From: Saprospiraceae bacterium
GTDB lineage: Bacteria > Bacteroidota > Bacteroidia > Chitinophagales > Saprospiraceae
NCBI GenBank assembly: GCA_020629035.1
Contig: JAHDEC010000001.1
Span: 124,001 to 188,000, forward strand
Direction: 5' to 3'
DNA: 64,000 bases
Positions 48,358 through 56,304 of this stretch are shown here, piece by piece. Under the pieces are notes generated by a model. It made no database searches, was not told where the DNA came from, and saw only the letters and a list, made by a program, of their open reading frames with translations. A program made the position numbers and the translations under genes. Each line of letters begins with the position of its first letter. Position 1 is the first letter of the stretch.

Positions 48358-48615
48358 GTGGAAAATAATCACCCAATTGTTAATGACCCAAATGTAGTTG
48401 CCTCAATGGTAATAGCTAAACCTAATTGGCATGAAGAATTTGATATGGATCCAAGCTTATTACCCTAAATTTGGACTCTAGGTGCAATTACAAATAAGAG
48501 AGTTGGGTGTCACATTTTTCAAGATTTCAACTGTTGTTCGCAAGATGTGGGTTGCACTTCTGGACACGAAGCAGAAATTTGGAGTAGAAGAAAAAACATA
48601 ATTTATGATTTTTAA
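48358..48615 (+). pseudogene. Short broken coding relic with one in-frame stop
   Basis: From a GTG at 48358 one frame reads 36 protein-like residues, meets TAA at 48466-48468, then continues open for 48 residues (including FNCCSQDVGCTSGHEAEIW) to a stop near 48613. The cysteine-rich second part does not look like random AT-rich DNA. It overlaps the start of the next gene by a few bases in another frame. The family is unknown; it could be the decayed end of a larger gene, or chance. Confidence 0.3.
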
Positions 48616-49120
48616 AATTTTATTATTAGCAGGTACTATTCTATCATATACAAATTTGTTTTGTCAATATACTAATAGTCAGAATGTGTATCTGAAGAAG
48701 ATTGAACTTGATTCGCTAAATAGCAAAATTTTGAGTTTGACGGAATTAGTCAGCCAAGATGGATCTGGTGAAACTAATTTTAGTGAAAAGTGCGAACTAA
48801 TTAAGTCAATCAAAGAATATAGTGACCATTATTATTATGTTAATTTATGGGAACAGTATAAGACTGAGAGTGATCATGAAAAAAGGATTACACTCTTACA
48901 AAATATTAATCAATACAAGTACTATTTTGTTTCTGATTTGGATTTAAATGATATTGCGAGAAAACTTTATCGTGAATCGCATAAGGCTCTCATCTATGAG
49001 TATGAAGGAAATCTTGAAATGCTTAAACTGATTGAGACTGTGCCTGCCTACCATAGAGACGTTTATCCATTTTTAAAAAGGGCAATCATAGCTGCTGGAG
49101 GGAAATGGGAGAGATATTAA
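48605..49120 (+). CDS. Hypothetical exported protein, 171 residues
   Basis: A signal peptide (LLLAGTILSYTNLFCQ) is followed by a charged, mostly helical region (~25-171) with many Tyr, Lys and Glu residues. No known domain is recognised. The helical layout (LYRESHKALIYEYEGNLEML) might resemble TPR-like packing. It follows the broken relic at 48358, so this stretch may be a decaying or recently rearranged site. Composition matches the neighbours. Confidence 0.6.
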   Translation: MIFKILLLAGTILSYTNLFCQYTNSQNVYLKKIELDSLNSKILSLTELVSQDGSGETNFSEKCELIKSIKEYSDHYYYVNLWEQYKTESDHEKRITLLQNINQYKYYFVSDLDLNDIARKLYRESHKALIYEYEGNLEMLKLIETVPAYHRDVYPFLKRAIIAAGGKWERY

Positions 49121-49232
49121 ATATTGATTCTTTTTTAGAAGAACATCATTTTTGATGTCATAGTAATTAATTAAACTATACTCGTGCTATCATAGCTTTA
49201 AAAAGTTATAGCATCTTTTAATTTGCATTGGC

Positions 49233-49240
49233 TACTTTTG
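49233..49240 (+). promoter_or_regulatory. TAnnTTTG box upstream of the nucleoid-associated protein gene
   Basis: TACTTTTG matches the -7 consensus 24 bases before the ATG at 49264. No good -33 TTG is seen at the standard distance. Confidence 0.35.
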
Positions 49241-49263
49241 AGCGATTTTAAGAACCAAGAGTT

Positions 49264-50310
49264 ATGCACCATTTAAGTTTTGATAATGTCCAACTAGATT
49301 TATTGATTACACATCATGTAGGCAATAAATCAAATGAAGACGGTATACTACTTTCTGACACACCTAGTGAAATTCAAGAAGACTCTTTGGAGTATCTTCT
49401 AAGCTATTTTTTGTCCTCTTTTAAGCCGGTTGAGTTTTACAACTTTAGTCATATAACCAATCTTGAACTTAATGAGGTATATGCTTCTGTAAAAAATTTG
49501 TTTGACTCCAAGGAAGGATTTATCGAGGAGTCGCAGAATATGGCTAAACTTCTCTATGAGTACTCTACGCATCCAAACATAAAAGCAGGTGAATTAAATG
49601 TGGTGTACTTTGATCAAATCATATTTAATGATGAATTGGTTGATGGTATTGGGATATTCAAATCAGAAAGTAATGTTCCTTTTTTACAAATGAATCCTTC
49701 AGATGGAAAGTATGTAATCAATCATGACTTTGGTTTTGAACTGAAAGGGATTGACAAGGCTTGCTTAGTTCTAAACACAGATCCAAGTTTTGGTTACTCG
49801 GTGCTAATGCTAGATAACACTAATAAGTCTTTAGAGGCCCAATATTGGTTAAATGATTTTCTGAAGCTAAAGTCAAGTGATGACGACTACAACAAGACCA
49901 AGGATTTCTTAGATCTTACGAAGCAATTTATCAGCAAAGAAATGCCGGAGGAGTTAGAACTGAGTAAAACCGAAAAAATAGATTTACTGAATAAAACCGT
50001 TGATTATTTCAAGGAAAACGAAACCTTCGAGAAAGATCATTTCGAACAATCCGTACTAAAAGACGAAGCTGTTATTGAGTCATTCCAACAATTCGAAGAG
50101 CTGTTCCAAGCCGAAAACAATATTGAAACAAAACAGGAATTTACCATCTCTAATCAAGCCGTAAAAAAGCAAGCTCGAAGATTTAGAAGTGTCCTAAAAT
50201 TGGATAAAAATTTCCATGTCTACATACATGGCGATAAAAATCTAATCCAAAAAGGAGTAGAAAGTGATGGGCGGAAATTCTATAAGATTTATTACGAGCG
50301 GGAAGATTAA
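49264..50310 (+). CDS. Nucleoid-associated protein, NdpA/YejK (37 kDa) family
   Basis: The protein has 348 residues with no signal peptide, as expected for a cytoplasmic DNA-associated protein. Family-like features are the N-terminal HHVGNKSNEDGILLSD, a mid-region LNVVYFDQIIFNDELVDGIG with IFKSES, and a C-terminal basic stretch (NQAVKKQARRFRSVLKLD). The family associates with the nucleoid; in Bacteroidota it is sometimes found in phage-related or defence neighbourhoods, but nothing else here supports that. It stands alone and is convergent with the next gene. Confidence 0.8.
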   Translation: MHHLSFDNVQLDLLITHHVGNKSNEDGILLSDTPSEIQEDSLEYLLSYFLSSFKPVEFYNFSHITNLELNEVYASVKNLFDSKEGFIEESQNMAKLLYEYSTHPNIKAGELNVVYFDQIIFNDELVDGIGIFKSESNVPFLQMNPSDGKYVINHDFGFELKGIDKACLVLNTDPSFGYSVLMLDNTNKSLEAQYWLNDFLKLKSSDDDYNKTKDFLDLTKQFISKEMPEELELSKTEKIDLLNKTVDYFKENETFEKDHFEQSVLKDEAVIESFQQFEELFQAENNIETKQEFTISNQAVKKQARRFRSVLKLDKNFHVYIHGDKNLIQKGVESDGRKFYKIYYERED

Positions 50311-50347
50311 TCCCTTATATTCTGCTTGATTGATTCTCGTTTATGGA

Positions 50348-51247
50348 CTATTCTGGCACAAATTTTCGAACCAAATGATAAGCTGTTCCATCGATTTCAT
50401 GAAGTTCAAAGCCACCACTATCAGTAAAAAACAGTTCAATTTTTTGGTGACTTCGATTTTTTGAAAACCAGTCCACTAGGATGGGAGTATCTTCTACATT
50501 TAAGGGAATCATAGCCTGTATACTTCCTTCAAACCAGTAAGGATTACATTGTTGAAGGTAGATGATACAATAGGCTTTGTCAGATTTGATAATGGCCACT
50601 TTACACCCTTTTTCTTTAGCATCTGCATAATTCCATCTGTAGACCCCTTCAATGGGATGAAGGGCTTCACTTGAGAGGTAGTTATAAATTGAATCCAGTG
50701 ACATCCCACAATGGAGTGCTGGTAATACATTCGTCGGCGTGCGATAGACGTTTTTTACAAATACCTCATAGACATTGTTTTTGGATAATTTGCAAAGTTG
50801 ATGTGCTAAGTCTTTAAATCCTTTGGAAATATTTTCTTGACATTTTATTTTCGATTTTTTTAAAATTCCACTTGGTGAACTATTGAGACTTTTCAGGATT
50901 TCACCTTTGTGATTAATTTCAGAAATTTCTACTTGAGCACAATTAAAAGGATTGCTGCTTTTCCGAATAGCAGGATTTATGTAAAGAATATTTTCTAGCG
51001 CTTCTTTGGGCCAATCGTTGGCTGCTTTATTATTTAAGCAGATAAGTGGTTTCTGTTCATAGATTTCAATTAGATCTTCTATTGGGTCAAAAACTAGGTA
51101 GAGGCTATCACTTACGCTTAAATCTTCAACAAAGAAGTATTCCATTTTAACGGATTTATACAATGGTAGCGATATAATACTATCAGGTATTTGACCAAAA
51201 ACATAAAAGCTTATCAGTAATAAAAAGAAAGTGGCACTTGTTCTCAA
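50348..51247 (-). CDS. Hypothetical exported protein, 299 residues
   Basis: A signal peptide (FFLLLISFYVFGQ) precedes a protein of unknown family. Several cysteines (KPLICLNNK, NPFNCAQ, IKCQEN, LHCGMS, GCKVA, QQCNPYW) are spread through the chain and could form disulfides in the periplasm. The second half (~180-299) looks like an alpha/beta domain. The gene is monocistronic on the minus strand. Codon use and composition are like the neighbours. Confidence 0.65.
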   Translation of the reverse strand: MRTSATFFLLLISFYVFGQIPDSIISLPLYKSVKMEYFFVEDLSVSDSLYLVFDPIEDLIEIYEQKPLICLNNKAANDWPKEALENILYINPAIRKSSNPFNCAQVEISEINHKGEILKSLNSSPSGILKKSKIKCQENISKGFKDLAHQLCKLSKNNVYEVFVKNVYRTPTNVLPALHCGMSLDSIYNYLSSEALHPIEGVYRWNYADAKEKGCKVAIIKSDKAYCIIYLQQCNPYWFEGSIQAMIPLNVEDTPILVDWFSKNRSHQKIELFFTDSGGFELHEIDGTAYHLVRKFVPE

Positions 51248-51616
51248 GGTTTGCTAGATTAATGGTCTAAAGTAATTAACCTTAAGATAGCAAGGTATGT
51301 CTTATTAGTTAGTTTTTTGTAGTTAGAATAATGCTAATCAAGTCCAATATGAATGGAATTAAGTTCGTAACTTCAAGAATGTATCAAGTTTTTAAAAGCC
51401 AAAATCAGCCCTACATTTGTTAGTCAAAAAGAGAACAAGGAAAAGAATCATGTGGCGTACTTAAAGCCGACAAATGAACAGCTTTATTAAATCCTCAACA
51501 AGGGTTTTAAATATCTCAATCGTCATTAGAAAAATCACGCTTATGAACAAGCTGTTTATATTTTCTACTGGTAGTTAGTTCTCAAGTGTTTCAAGCGAAA
51601 AAAATGACTGTAATAG
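51248..51616. other. Gene-free interval of 369 bases
   Basis: No coding region is supported. A 12-codon ORF at 51543 (MNKLFIFSTGS) looks like the start of a signal peptide cut off by a stop, which hints at a decayed gene 5' end but is too short to call. No terminal repeats or strong hairpins were seen. Confidence 0.4.
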
Positions 51617-52414
51617 ATGTTCGAAACTAAAAATGTATGGCAAAGAATAAATGTAATTTTGGCTTTTACTACCATTTTTCAATTCAATTTATTAAGTCAG
51701 AAAGGAATAATGATAAGTGTTCCGGAAAATGACACTTTGATATTAAAAGGGAATGTAAATGTATTGCACTGCCCCAATCATTATTATGAAGATACCACTC
51801 TGGTAGATTACCTTCATTATATAGTTATATTCAAACATGAAAATTTAGTAAAGTATAATGAAATCTGGGATTCTACCATGAGGGATACTGTTATGATAGA
51901 ATCTTGTAGCTTTTCAATTGAAAATGATACGATGTATTTTTATTCTGAAACAGAATTTTTAAACTTTTCGGGCCTAGGGAAAACTTTGTTTTTGAGCTAT
52001 CCTATCAAAAATAATTCAATGAATATTACTCCAAGACTATTGAAATCGGATACCCTTCAAAAATGGGGAATAGACACTAGCTATTTTTACTTTATTGAAT
52101 TTGATGAAAACATAATTGAAAAAACAAGGGAATTTAGCCTTGTCAAAAATAAAGACATTCAAAACATAAAAATAAATTTGTTCGAATCTTCAAAATTAAA
52201 GGGGACCAGTTATAGATATCATGGGTTTCACAGATATAATTCTATAAACCAAAAGTCAATAAGTGGGAAAATTGACAGTACAAGATTCTATTCAACACTA
52301 GTTGTTGATGAAATAAGAGAATTAACCAAAAAAGATTCGCAATGCACAAATACTAATAGCACCTATAAAAGACTGGAAAAGTTGCCTAGTAGATATTTAC
52401 AATTATTAAATTGA
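51617..52414 (+). CDS. Hypothetical exported protein, 265 residues
   Basis: The N-terminus carries a hydrophobic segment (INVILAFTTIFQFNLLSQ) that could be a signal peptide or anchor, followed by a beta-rich chain. Repeated charged and aromatic pairs (DYLHYIVIFKHENLVKYNEI, SYFYFIEFDENIIEKTREF) are seen but no known domain. The sequence is more AT-rich and Asn/Ser/Tyr-rich than the large genes nearby, which may point to weak constraint or recent acquisition. Function unknown. Confidence 0.6.
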   Translation: MFETKNVWQRINVILAFTTIFQFNLLSQKGIMISVPENDTLILKGNVNVLHCPNHYYEDTTLVDYLHYIVIFKHENLVKYNEIWDSTMRDTVMIESCSFSIENDTMYFYSETEFLNFSGLGKTLFLSYPIKNNSMNITPRLLKSDTLQKWGIDTSYFYFIEFDENIIEKTREFSLVKNKDIQNIKINLFESSKLKGTSYRYHGFHRYNSINQKSISGKIDSTRFYSTLVVDEIRELTKKDSQCTNTNSTYKRLEKLPSRYLQLLN

Positions 52415-52562
52415 GTATTTACTGTAAATAAGTGATTGCATGTAGATAACACCAGATATGATCACATATTGTCGAACCTCCTTCGACTACCAGGTCCAAT
52501 GAATTGCATTTGAATCAAATTATACTCAATTCTTCTAATACTACTTATCCTCAAATTATTGA
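52415..52562. other. Convergent spacer with small hairpins
   Basis: TATTTA-CTG-TAAATA and GTCGAA-CCTCC-TTCGAC (52471-52487) are perfect six-base stems. Neither is followed by a T-run, so they are weak terminator candidates between the hypothetical gene and the convergent exbD gene. Confidence 0.3.
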
Positions 52563-52997
52563 TTATGTCAGCCCATCATGTATATACTTAAGTTGATAAA
52601 TAGCTAGTTTTTGCAGTTCTGCTTTTATTGCATTTACATATGTCATTTCCACCTCACCACTGATGTAAAGTATAGCTTTGTCTACTGCATGATGGTTAGC
52701 TTTTAATGTTTGTACTTCTTGCTTTAAAAGCGCTTCCATACCCGAGAAATCATGGCTTTTACCATTAATTTTTAAGTAAACAAGTTCATCAACATAAGCC
52801 ACATAAATATTCAAATCCCTGTACTCTTTTTTTGCTTTAACTTCTGAGTTGTTGGCACTAGGCAATTCCACTAAATGATGGTCCTTTTGCTGGATGGTGG
52901 TGCTTACCATAAAGAAGAATAGTAACATGAAGATGATATCAGGTAAAGCAGTGGTATTGATACTTATGGCTTTGCGTTCTTTTCTTGGTAATTTCAT
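52563..52997 (-). CDS. ExbD/TolR-family biopolymer transport protein (second copy)
   Basis: The protein has 144 residues: a short cytoplasmic N-terminus (RKERKAISINTTALPDIIF), one membrane helix (~18-38, MLLFFFMVSTTIQ) with the conserved aspartate in LPDIIF, and a small periplasmic domain. ExbD works with ExbB and a TonB-like protein to energise outer-membrane transport. It starts one base after the stop of the other ExbD gene, a pairing common in Bacteroidota. No exbB or tonB gene is in the neighbourhood. Confidence 0.9.
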   Translation of the reverse strand: MKLPRKERKAISINTTALPDIIFMLLFFFMVSTTIQQKDHHLVELPSANNSEVKAKKEYRDLNIYVAYVDELVYLKINGKSHDFSGMEALLKQEVQTLKANHHAVDKAILYISGEVEMTYVNAIKAELQKLAIYQLKYIHDGLT

Positions 52998-52998
52998 A

Positions 52999-53508
52999 TT
53001 ATTGGATTTCTTTTTCGCTAATACTAAAGCTAATTTGTTGGTTGATTGCTTGTTGATTTTGTGTTTCTAAAGCGGCAAAATCTGCCTGATAAATAGCTTG
53101 GGCTTTTAGGTCCTTCAGCTTGTTTTTACTACGTTTGAGGCAGTCGATTAATTGGATGTAATCTGCATACGAACTGGTGGGCATCATATGGATGCTTACC
53201 ATCCCTTGCTTCTTTTGTTTAGTGATTCGGTCCAATGCTGCTGAAAGATCTAAGGTAGGGTCTAAATCAAAGACTTCATTGTCCACTAATAACTGAGATT
53301 TTTCATTTAGAAAAATTTTTAAAAGCCGATCCTTTGCTATTTTTCCAGACCTTGGATTATCAACTAAAGGAGGAAGTACCATCTCTAGTTGGTAGGTTTT
53401 ATGGAAGGTAGTTACGATCATAAAAAAGATGAGTAGTAGAAAGGAGATATCGGCAAAAAGGCCAGTGTCTGTTTCGTGATTAAGTCTTCTTTTTCTCATA
53501 AGTAGCAT
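52999..53508 (-). CDS. ExbD/TolR-family biopolymer transport protein (first copy)
   Basis: The protein has 169 residues. An N-terminal basic segment (MRKRRLNHETDTGLFADISF) includes the conserved aspartate that carries proton flow in ADISF. A membrane helix (~22-40) and a periplasmic domain (~45-150) follow, and the C-terminal end is Gln-rich. An ATG at 53499 (MRKRR) is an equally plausible start. The gene is first in the two-gene unit and divergent from the Omp28-like gene. Confidence 0.9.
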   Translation of the reverse strand: MLLMRKRRLNHETDTGLFADISFLLLIFFMIVTTFHKTYQLEMVLPPLVDNPRSGKIAKDRLLKIFLNEKSQLLVDNEVFDLDPTLDLSAALDRITKQKKQGMVSIHMMPTSSYADYIQLIDCLKRSKNKLKDLKAQAIYQADFAALETQNQQAINQQISFSISEKEIQ

Positions 53509-53681
53509 TTAATGAGTAGATGAGAAAGCATTAGAAAAAGTTGGTTGTCCTGATTTAAGTTCCTGTATTTCTTAGGATTTTCATGCCCCATTTTGCTAAA
53601 TAGCTGACAAAGTTCAAGGTTTTGACACCTAGCTATTTACTTGAGCCATTTAATAGACTAACTTTAATTAAAATTCATCGG

Positions 53682-54761
53682 ATGCTACGCTATTTACCAC
53701 TTTTGCTTTTCATTATTTTGTCCAATGTCGGGATAGCTCAAAAACAAGTACTTTTTGAAAAATTTACGAATGCTTACTGCGGTGTTTGTCCAGATGCAAC
53801 CCTGCAGCTTAAAGATTTAGTTGCTGAGTATCCTGATCTTATCTGGATTAGCCACCACAAACCAGTTAGCTGGACGGATAATCCACTGACTAATGAACAA
53901 AGCATAGCAATCTGGGATGATTTAAATATTTCTGGTGTGCCAAAAGGAATGGTAGATAGAACCTTCTCAGGCAGTAATATAACTTTAAGCCGAAGTCTCT
54001 GGGAGCAACGTGTTCTTGAACAATCAGACAATGATGCCTTATTTAATATTGAAATAAAGGATGTGAGTTACGAACCGAATAGTACTCGTGAATTAGCTTT
54101 TGAAGTTGAAGCAGAAGCGCTTCTAGAAAATATCGAAGGACCCTTCAGGCTTACGGTATTTATAGTAGAAGATGAAGTGACAGGTACTGAGCAACACAGT
54201 TATTGGAATGATGTTGCGGGTCATCCTTTGGAAGGAATGGGAGATGTTATCTGGTCCTATAGCCATAGTAATGTAGTACGCAGCATCCTAAACAATCATT
54301 GGGGAGAGTCCGATATTGTGCCCAATAACCCGACGGTAGGAACAACATACAACAAGTCATACAGCTATCTAGTACCCGAAGCATACGATGCAGAACAAAT
54401 CCAGATAGTGGCAAAAATTTCCTATTTCGATGAAGAAAATAATTATCCAGGTCAGGTTTTGAATGCCTCAAAAACTGTCCTGTCAGATTTAGATATAAAG
54501 TTAACAAACAGCAAAACAGAGTTTTTATCAGAAACAACATTAACCATCTCACCAAATCCTACAACCGATTTTGCAAGGCTTAGCTACACTGAATTGCCAA
54601 GTGCTATAAAACTTATAAATAATACAGGAAAAGTCCTAAAAGAAATCAGACCAAATGCACTAGAAACAACATTGGACCTAAGTAATCTGCCTAAAGGAAG
54701 TTATTATTTAATGTCAAATATTAATGATGTCTGGCATGGGGAATTGCTGCTTGTGCAATAG
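53682..54761 (+). CDS. Omp28-like secreted protein with T9SS sorting domain
   Basis: The ATG at 53682 gives a clean signal peptide (MLRYLPLLLFIILSNVGIAQ) and is preferred to an upstream TTG at 53622. The product has 359 residues. A thioredoxin-like N-terminal domain carries CxxC in FTNAYCGVCPDA and continues to GVPKGMVDR, as in Omp28 proteins of Bacteroidota. A beta-sandwich domain follows (~120-275). The C-terminal ~80 residues are a type A T9SS sorting domain (TISPNPTTDFARLSY and GSYYLM). A redox or adhesin role at the cell surface is likely. Confidence 0.9.
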   Translation: MLRYLPLLLFIILSNVGIAQKQVLFEKFTNAYCGVCPDATLQLKDLVAEYPDLIWISHHKPVSWTDNPLTNEQSIAIWDDLNISGVPKGMVDRTFSGSNITLSRSLWEQRVLEQSDNDALFNIEIKDVSYEPNSTRELAFEVEAEALLENIEGPFRLTVFIVEDEVTGTEQHSYWNDVAGHPLEGMGDVIWSYSHSNVVRSILNNHWGESDIVPNNPTVGTTYNKSYSYLVPEAYDAEQIQIVAKISYFDEENNYPGQVLNASKTVLSDLDIKLTNSKTEFLSETTLTISPNPTTDFARLSYTELPSAIKLINNTGKVLKEIRPNALETTLDLSNLPKGSYYLMSNINDVWHGELLLVQ

Positions 54762-54805
54762 GAAAAATATTATTTCCAGTATTGGAATCAGGAAAATTTA
54801 GGAAG

Positions 54806-54906
54806 ATCTGAAGTTACAAACTTCAGCTAACGGAGGGGAAAATTGTATAACCCGTATTAGTAAAATCAGGAAAATGTATAAGAATCTGAAGCTACAAGCT
54901 TCAGAT
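54806..54906. repeat. REP pair 1
   Basis: Palindromes at 54808-54826 (GTTACAAAC core) and 54884-54906 (GCTACAAGC core, perfect 10-base arms with a 3-base loop). The first copy has lost the outer base pairs on its right side (CAGCTAA instead of CAGATAA). Confidence 0.8.
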
Positions 54907-55090
54907 AGCGGCAATAAAGAATACAATTGCTCACAGGAAAGTGGTGGTAAGCCCGACAAATTACTGTCTGAGCGGAGCGCTACGATGATAGAATTAGAAC
55001 TTTTGTTCTAATCTATATCGAAGGCTTTGGAGTTTAATTTGTTATGATTTTTGGTTCTTTTGATCATAGTAAAAGAATGAGAAGTAAACG
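54907..55090. repeat. Long spacer unit, copy A
   Basis: It shares extended near-identity with 55190-55380, including a perfect block around CTGTCTGAGCGGAGCGCTAC and another around ATCTATATCGAAGGCTTTGG. It ends in GTAGAAG, which merges directly into the next palindrome. Confidence 0.8.
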
Positions 55091-55189
55091 TAGAAGCTAC
55101 AAGCTTCAGATAACAGAGGGGAAAATTGTTTAACCCGTATTAGTAAAATCAGGAAAACGTATAAAGATCTGAAGTTACAAACTTCAGAT
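55091..55189. repeat. REP pair 2
   Basis: Palindromes at 55093-55107 (GCTACAAGC core; the left arm is truncated where it joins the long unit) and 55167-55189 (GTTACAAAC core, perfect arms). The order of arm types is the reverse of pairs 1 and 3. Confidence 0.8.
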
Positions 55190-55380
55190 AACGACAATAA
55201 GGAACACAATTGCTCCCAGCAAAGTGGCGCTAAGCCCGACAAATTACTGTCTGAGCGGAGCGCTACGATGATAGGATTCGAACTTCTATTCTAATCTATA
55301 TCGAAGGCTTTGGAGTTTAATTTGTTATGATTTTTGGTTCTTTTGATCATAGCAAAAGAATGCGAAGTAAATGTAGAAAC
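55190..55380. repeat. Long spacer unit, copy B
   Basis: Second copy of the ~190-base unit. It differs from copy A by scattered substitutions and is not followed by a palindrome but by unique sequence up to 55425. Confidence 0.8.
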
Positions 55381-55448
55381 TATTAACTCATTCTTTAGAG
55401 CCTAGGAATATTTATTTCCAGTATTATAAATCAGCAAAATTTAGGAAG

Positions 55449-55549
55449 ATCTGAAGTTACAAACTTCAGATAACGGAGGGGAAAATTGTATAACCCGTAT
55501 TAATAAAATCAGGAAAATGTATAAGAATCTGAAGCTACAAGCTTCAGAT
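55449..55549. repeat. REP pair 3
   Basis: Perfect palindromes at 55449-55471 and 55527-55549. The preceding ~30 bases (TTATTTCCAGTATT then AAAATTTAGGAAG) also precede pair 1, so the repeated module starts upstream of the palindrome. Confidence 0.8.
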
Positions 55550-55646
55550 AACAAATAACGAATGAAAAACAAAAGGTAAATAACATATTTCTCGTTGTAA
55601 AAGAGTGAAGCAAACATCATTTACAAAAGAATATAGAAAGAATCAT

Positions 55647-55654
55647 TAATTTTG
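55647..55654 (+). promoter_or_regulatory. TAnnTTTG box before the ABC ATPase gene
   Basis: TAATTTTG sits 8 bases before the ATG at 55663, inside the 12-mer CATTAATTTTGA that also precedes the DUF3299-like gene at 57831. Use of this box would give a very short leader. Confidence 0.35.
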
Positions 55655-55662
55655 AAAAGCTT

Positions 55663-56304
55663 ATGATTCAGACAAATAACTTATCACATACCTTTTCAGA
55701 TCAAGTACGAATCACTTTTCCAGATTTTAGTGTCGGACAAAAAGAATCTTTGTTGATTCTAGGTGAGTCAGGTGCAGGTAAAACGACCTTACTACATATT
55801 CTTGGTGGAATGCTAAAACCTACGGATGGTGCGGTACATCTAATGAATGAAAACATATACAGTTTTTCTTCGAGAAAGCTTGATAGTTTTCGGGGAGATC
55901 ATATAGGAATGGTTTTTCAGCAAGCTCATTTTATACCTTCGATTAGCGCCATTGAAAACATACGATTAGCCCAACGAATTGGCTCCAAGAAAGTGGATAA
56001 TCAGGCTATAAATAATTTGTTTGATCGACTTAACATTGGCCATAGAAAAGAGGCACTACCTTCAGAGATGAGTCAGGGAGAACGCCAACGTTTAGCGATT
56101 GCTCGAGCGTTTATAAACACACCTTCATTGGTTTTAGCAGACGAACTTACTTCTGCTTTAGATGATACAAATTGTGCATCTGTAATTGCCTTACTAAAGG
56201 AGCAATCCGAGCAAATGGGAACCAGCTTAATTATGGTAACCCATGACCAGCGATTAAAAGAATATTTTTCTAATTCGATCATCCTTAAAAACTGGAATGC
56301 ATGA
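55663..56304 (+). CDS. ABC transporter ATP-binding protein (LolD/MacB type)
   Basis: The protein has 213 residues with Walker A GESGAGKT, a Q-loop in GMVFQQAHF, the signature MSQGERQRLAIARA (Gln-Gly-Glu in place of Gly-Gly-Gln, a known variant), Walker B LVLADELTSALD and the switch His in MVTHD. It powers the permease encoded next; the two genes overlap by four bases (ATGA). Proteins of this group drive mechanotransmission or lipoprotein and small-molecule export rather than classic import. Confidence 0.93.
   Translation: MIQTNNLSHTFSDQVRITFPDFSVGQKESLLILGESGAGKTTLLHILGGMLKPTDGAVHLMNENIYSFSSRKLDSFRGDHIGMVFQQAHFIPSISAIENIRLAQRIGSKKVDNQAINNLFDRLNIGHRKEALPSEMSQGERQRLAIARAFINTPSLVLADELTSALDDTNCASVIALLKEQSEQMGTSLIMVTHDQRLKEYFSNSIILKNWNA

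Larger units (their letters stand above)
54766..55552. repeat. REP-like palindrome array (three pairs plus two long spacer units)
   Basis: Six short palindromes of two arm types (GAAGTT-ACA-AACTTC and GAAGCT-ACA-AGCTTC) are organised as three pairs. Within every pair the two palindromes are exactly 78 bases apart and joined by nearly identical sequence. A ~190-base unit follows pair one and pair two. The whole stretch lacks supportable genes. This is the organisation of REP/BIME elements, usually moved by RAYT (REP-associated tyrosine) transposases; no such gene is in the window. Confidence 0.85.

Noticed and set aside
51361-51616. Possible insertion-sequence remnant
   Set aside because: No inverted ends, target duplication or transposase-like frame was found; only short interrupted ORFs.
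54247-55242. Antisense ORFs near the Omp28-like gene and through the repeat array
   Set aside because: They are shadows of the coding strand or translations of palindromic repeats.
55255-55300. tRNA T-arm-like GGATTCGAAC motif in the repeat array
   Set aside because: No cloverleaf can be drawn on either strand, and the other copy of the unit (around 54990) lacks the motif.
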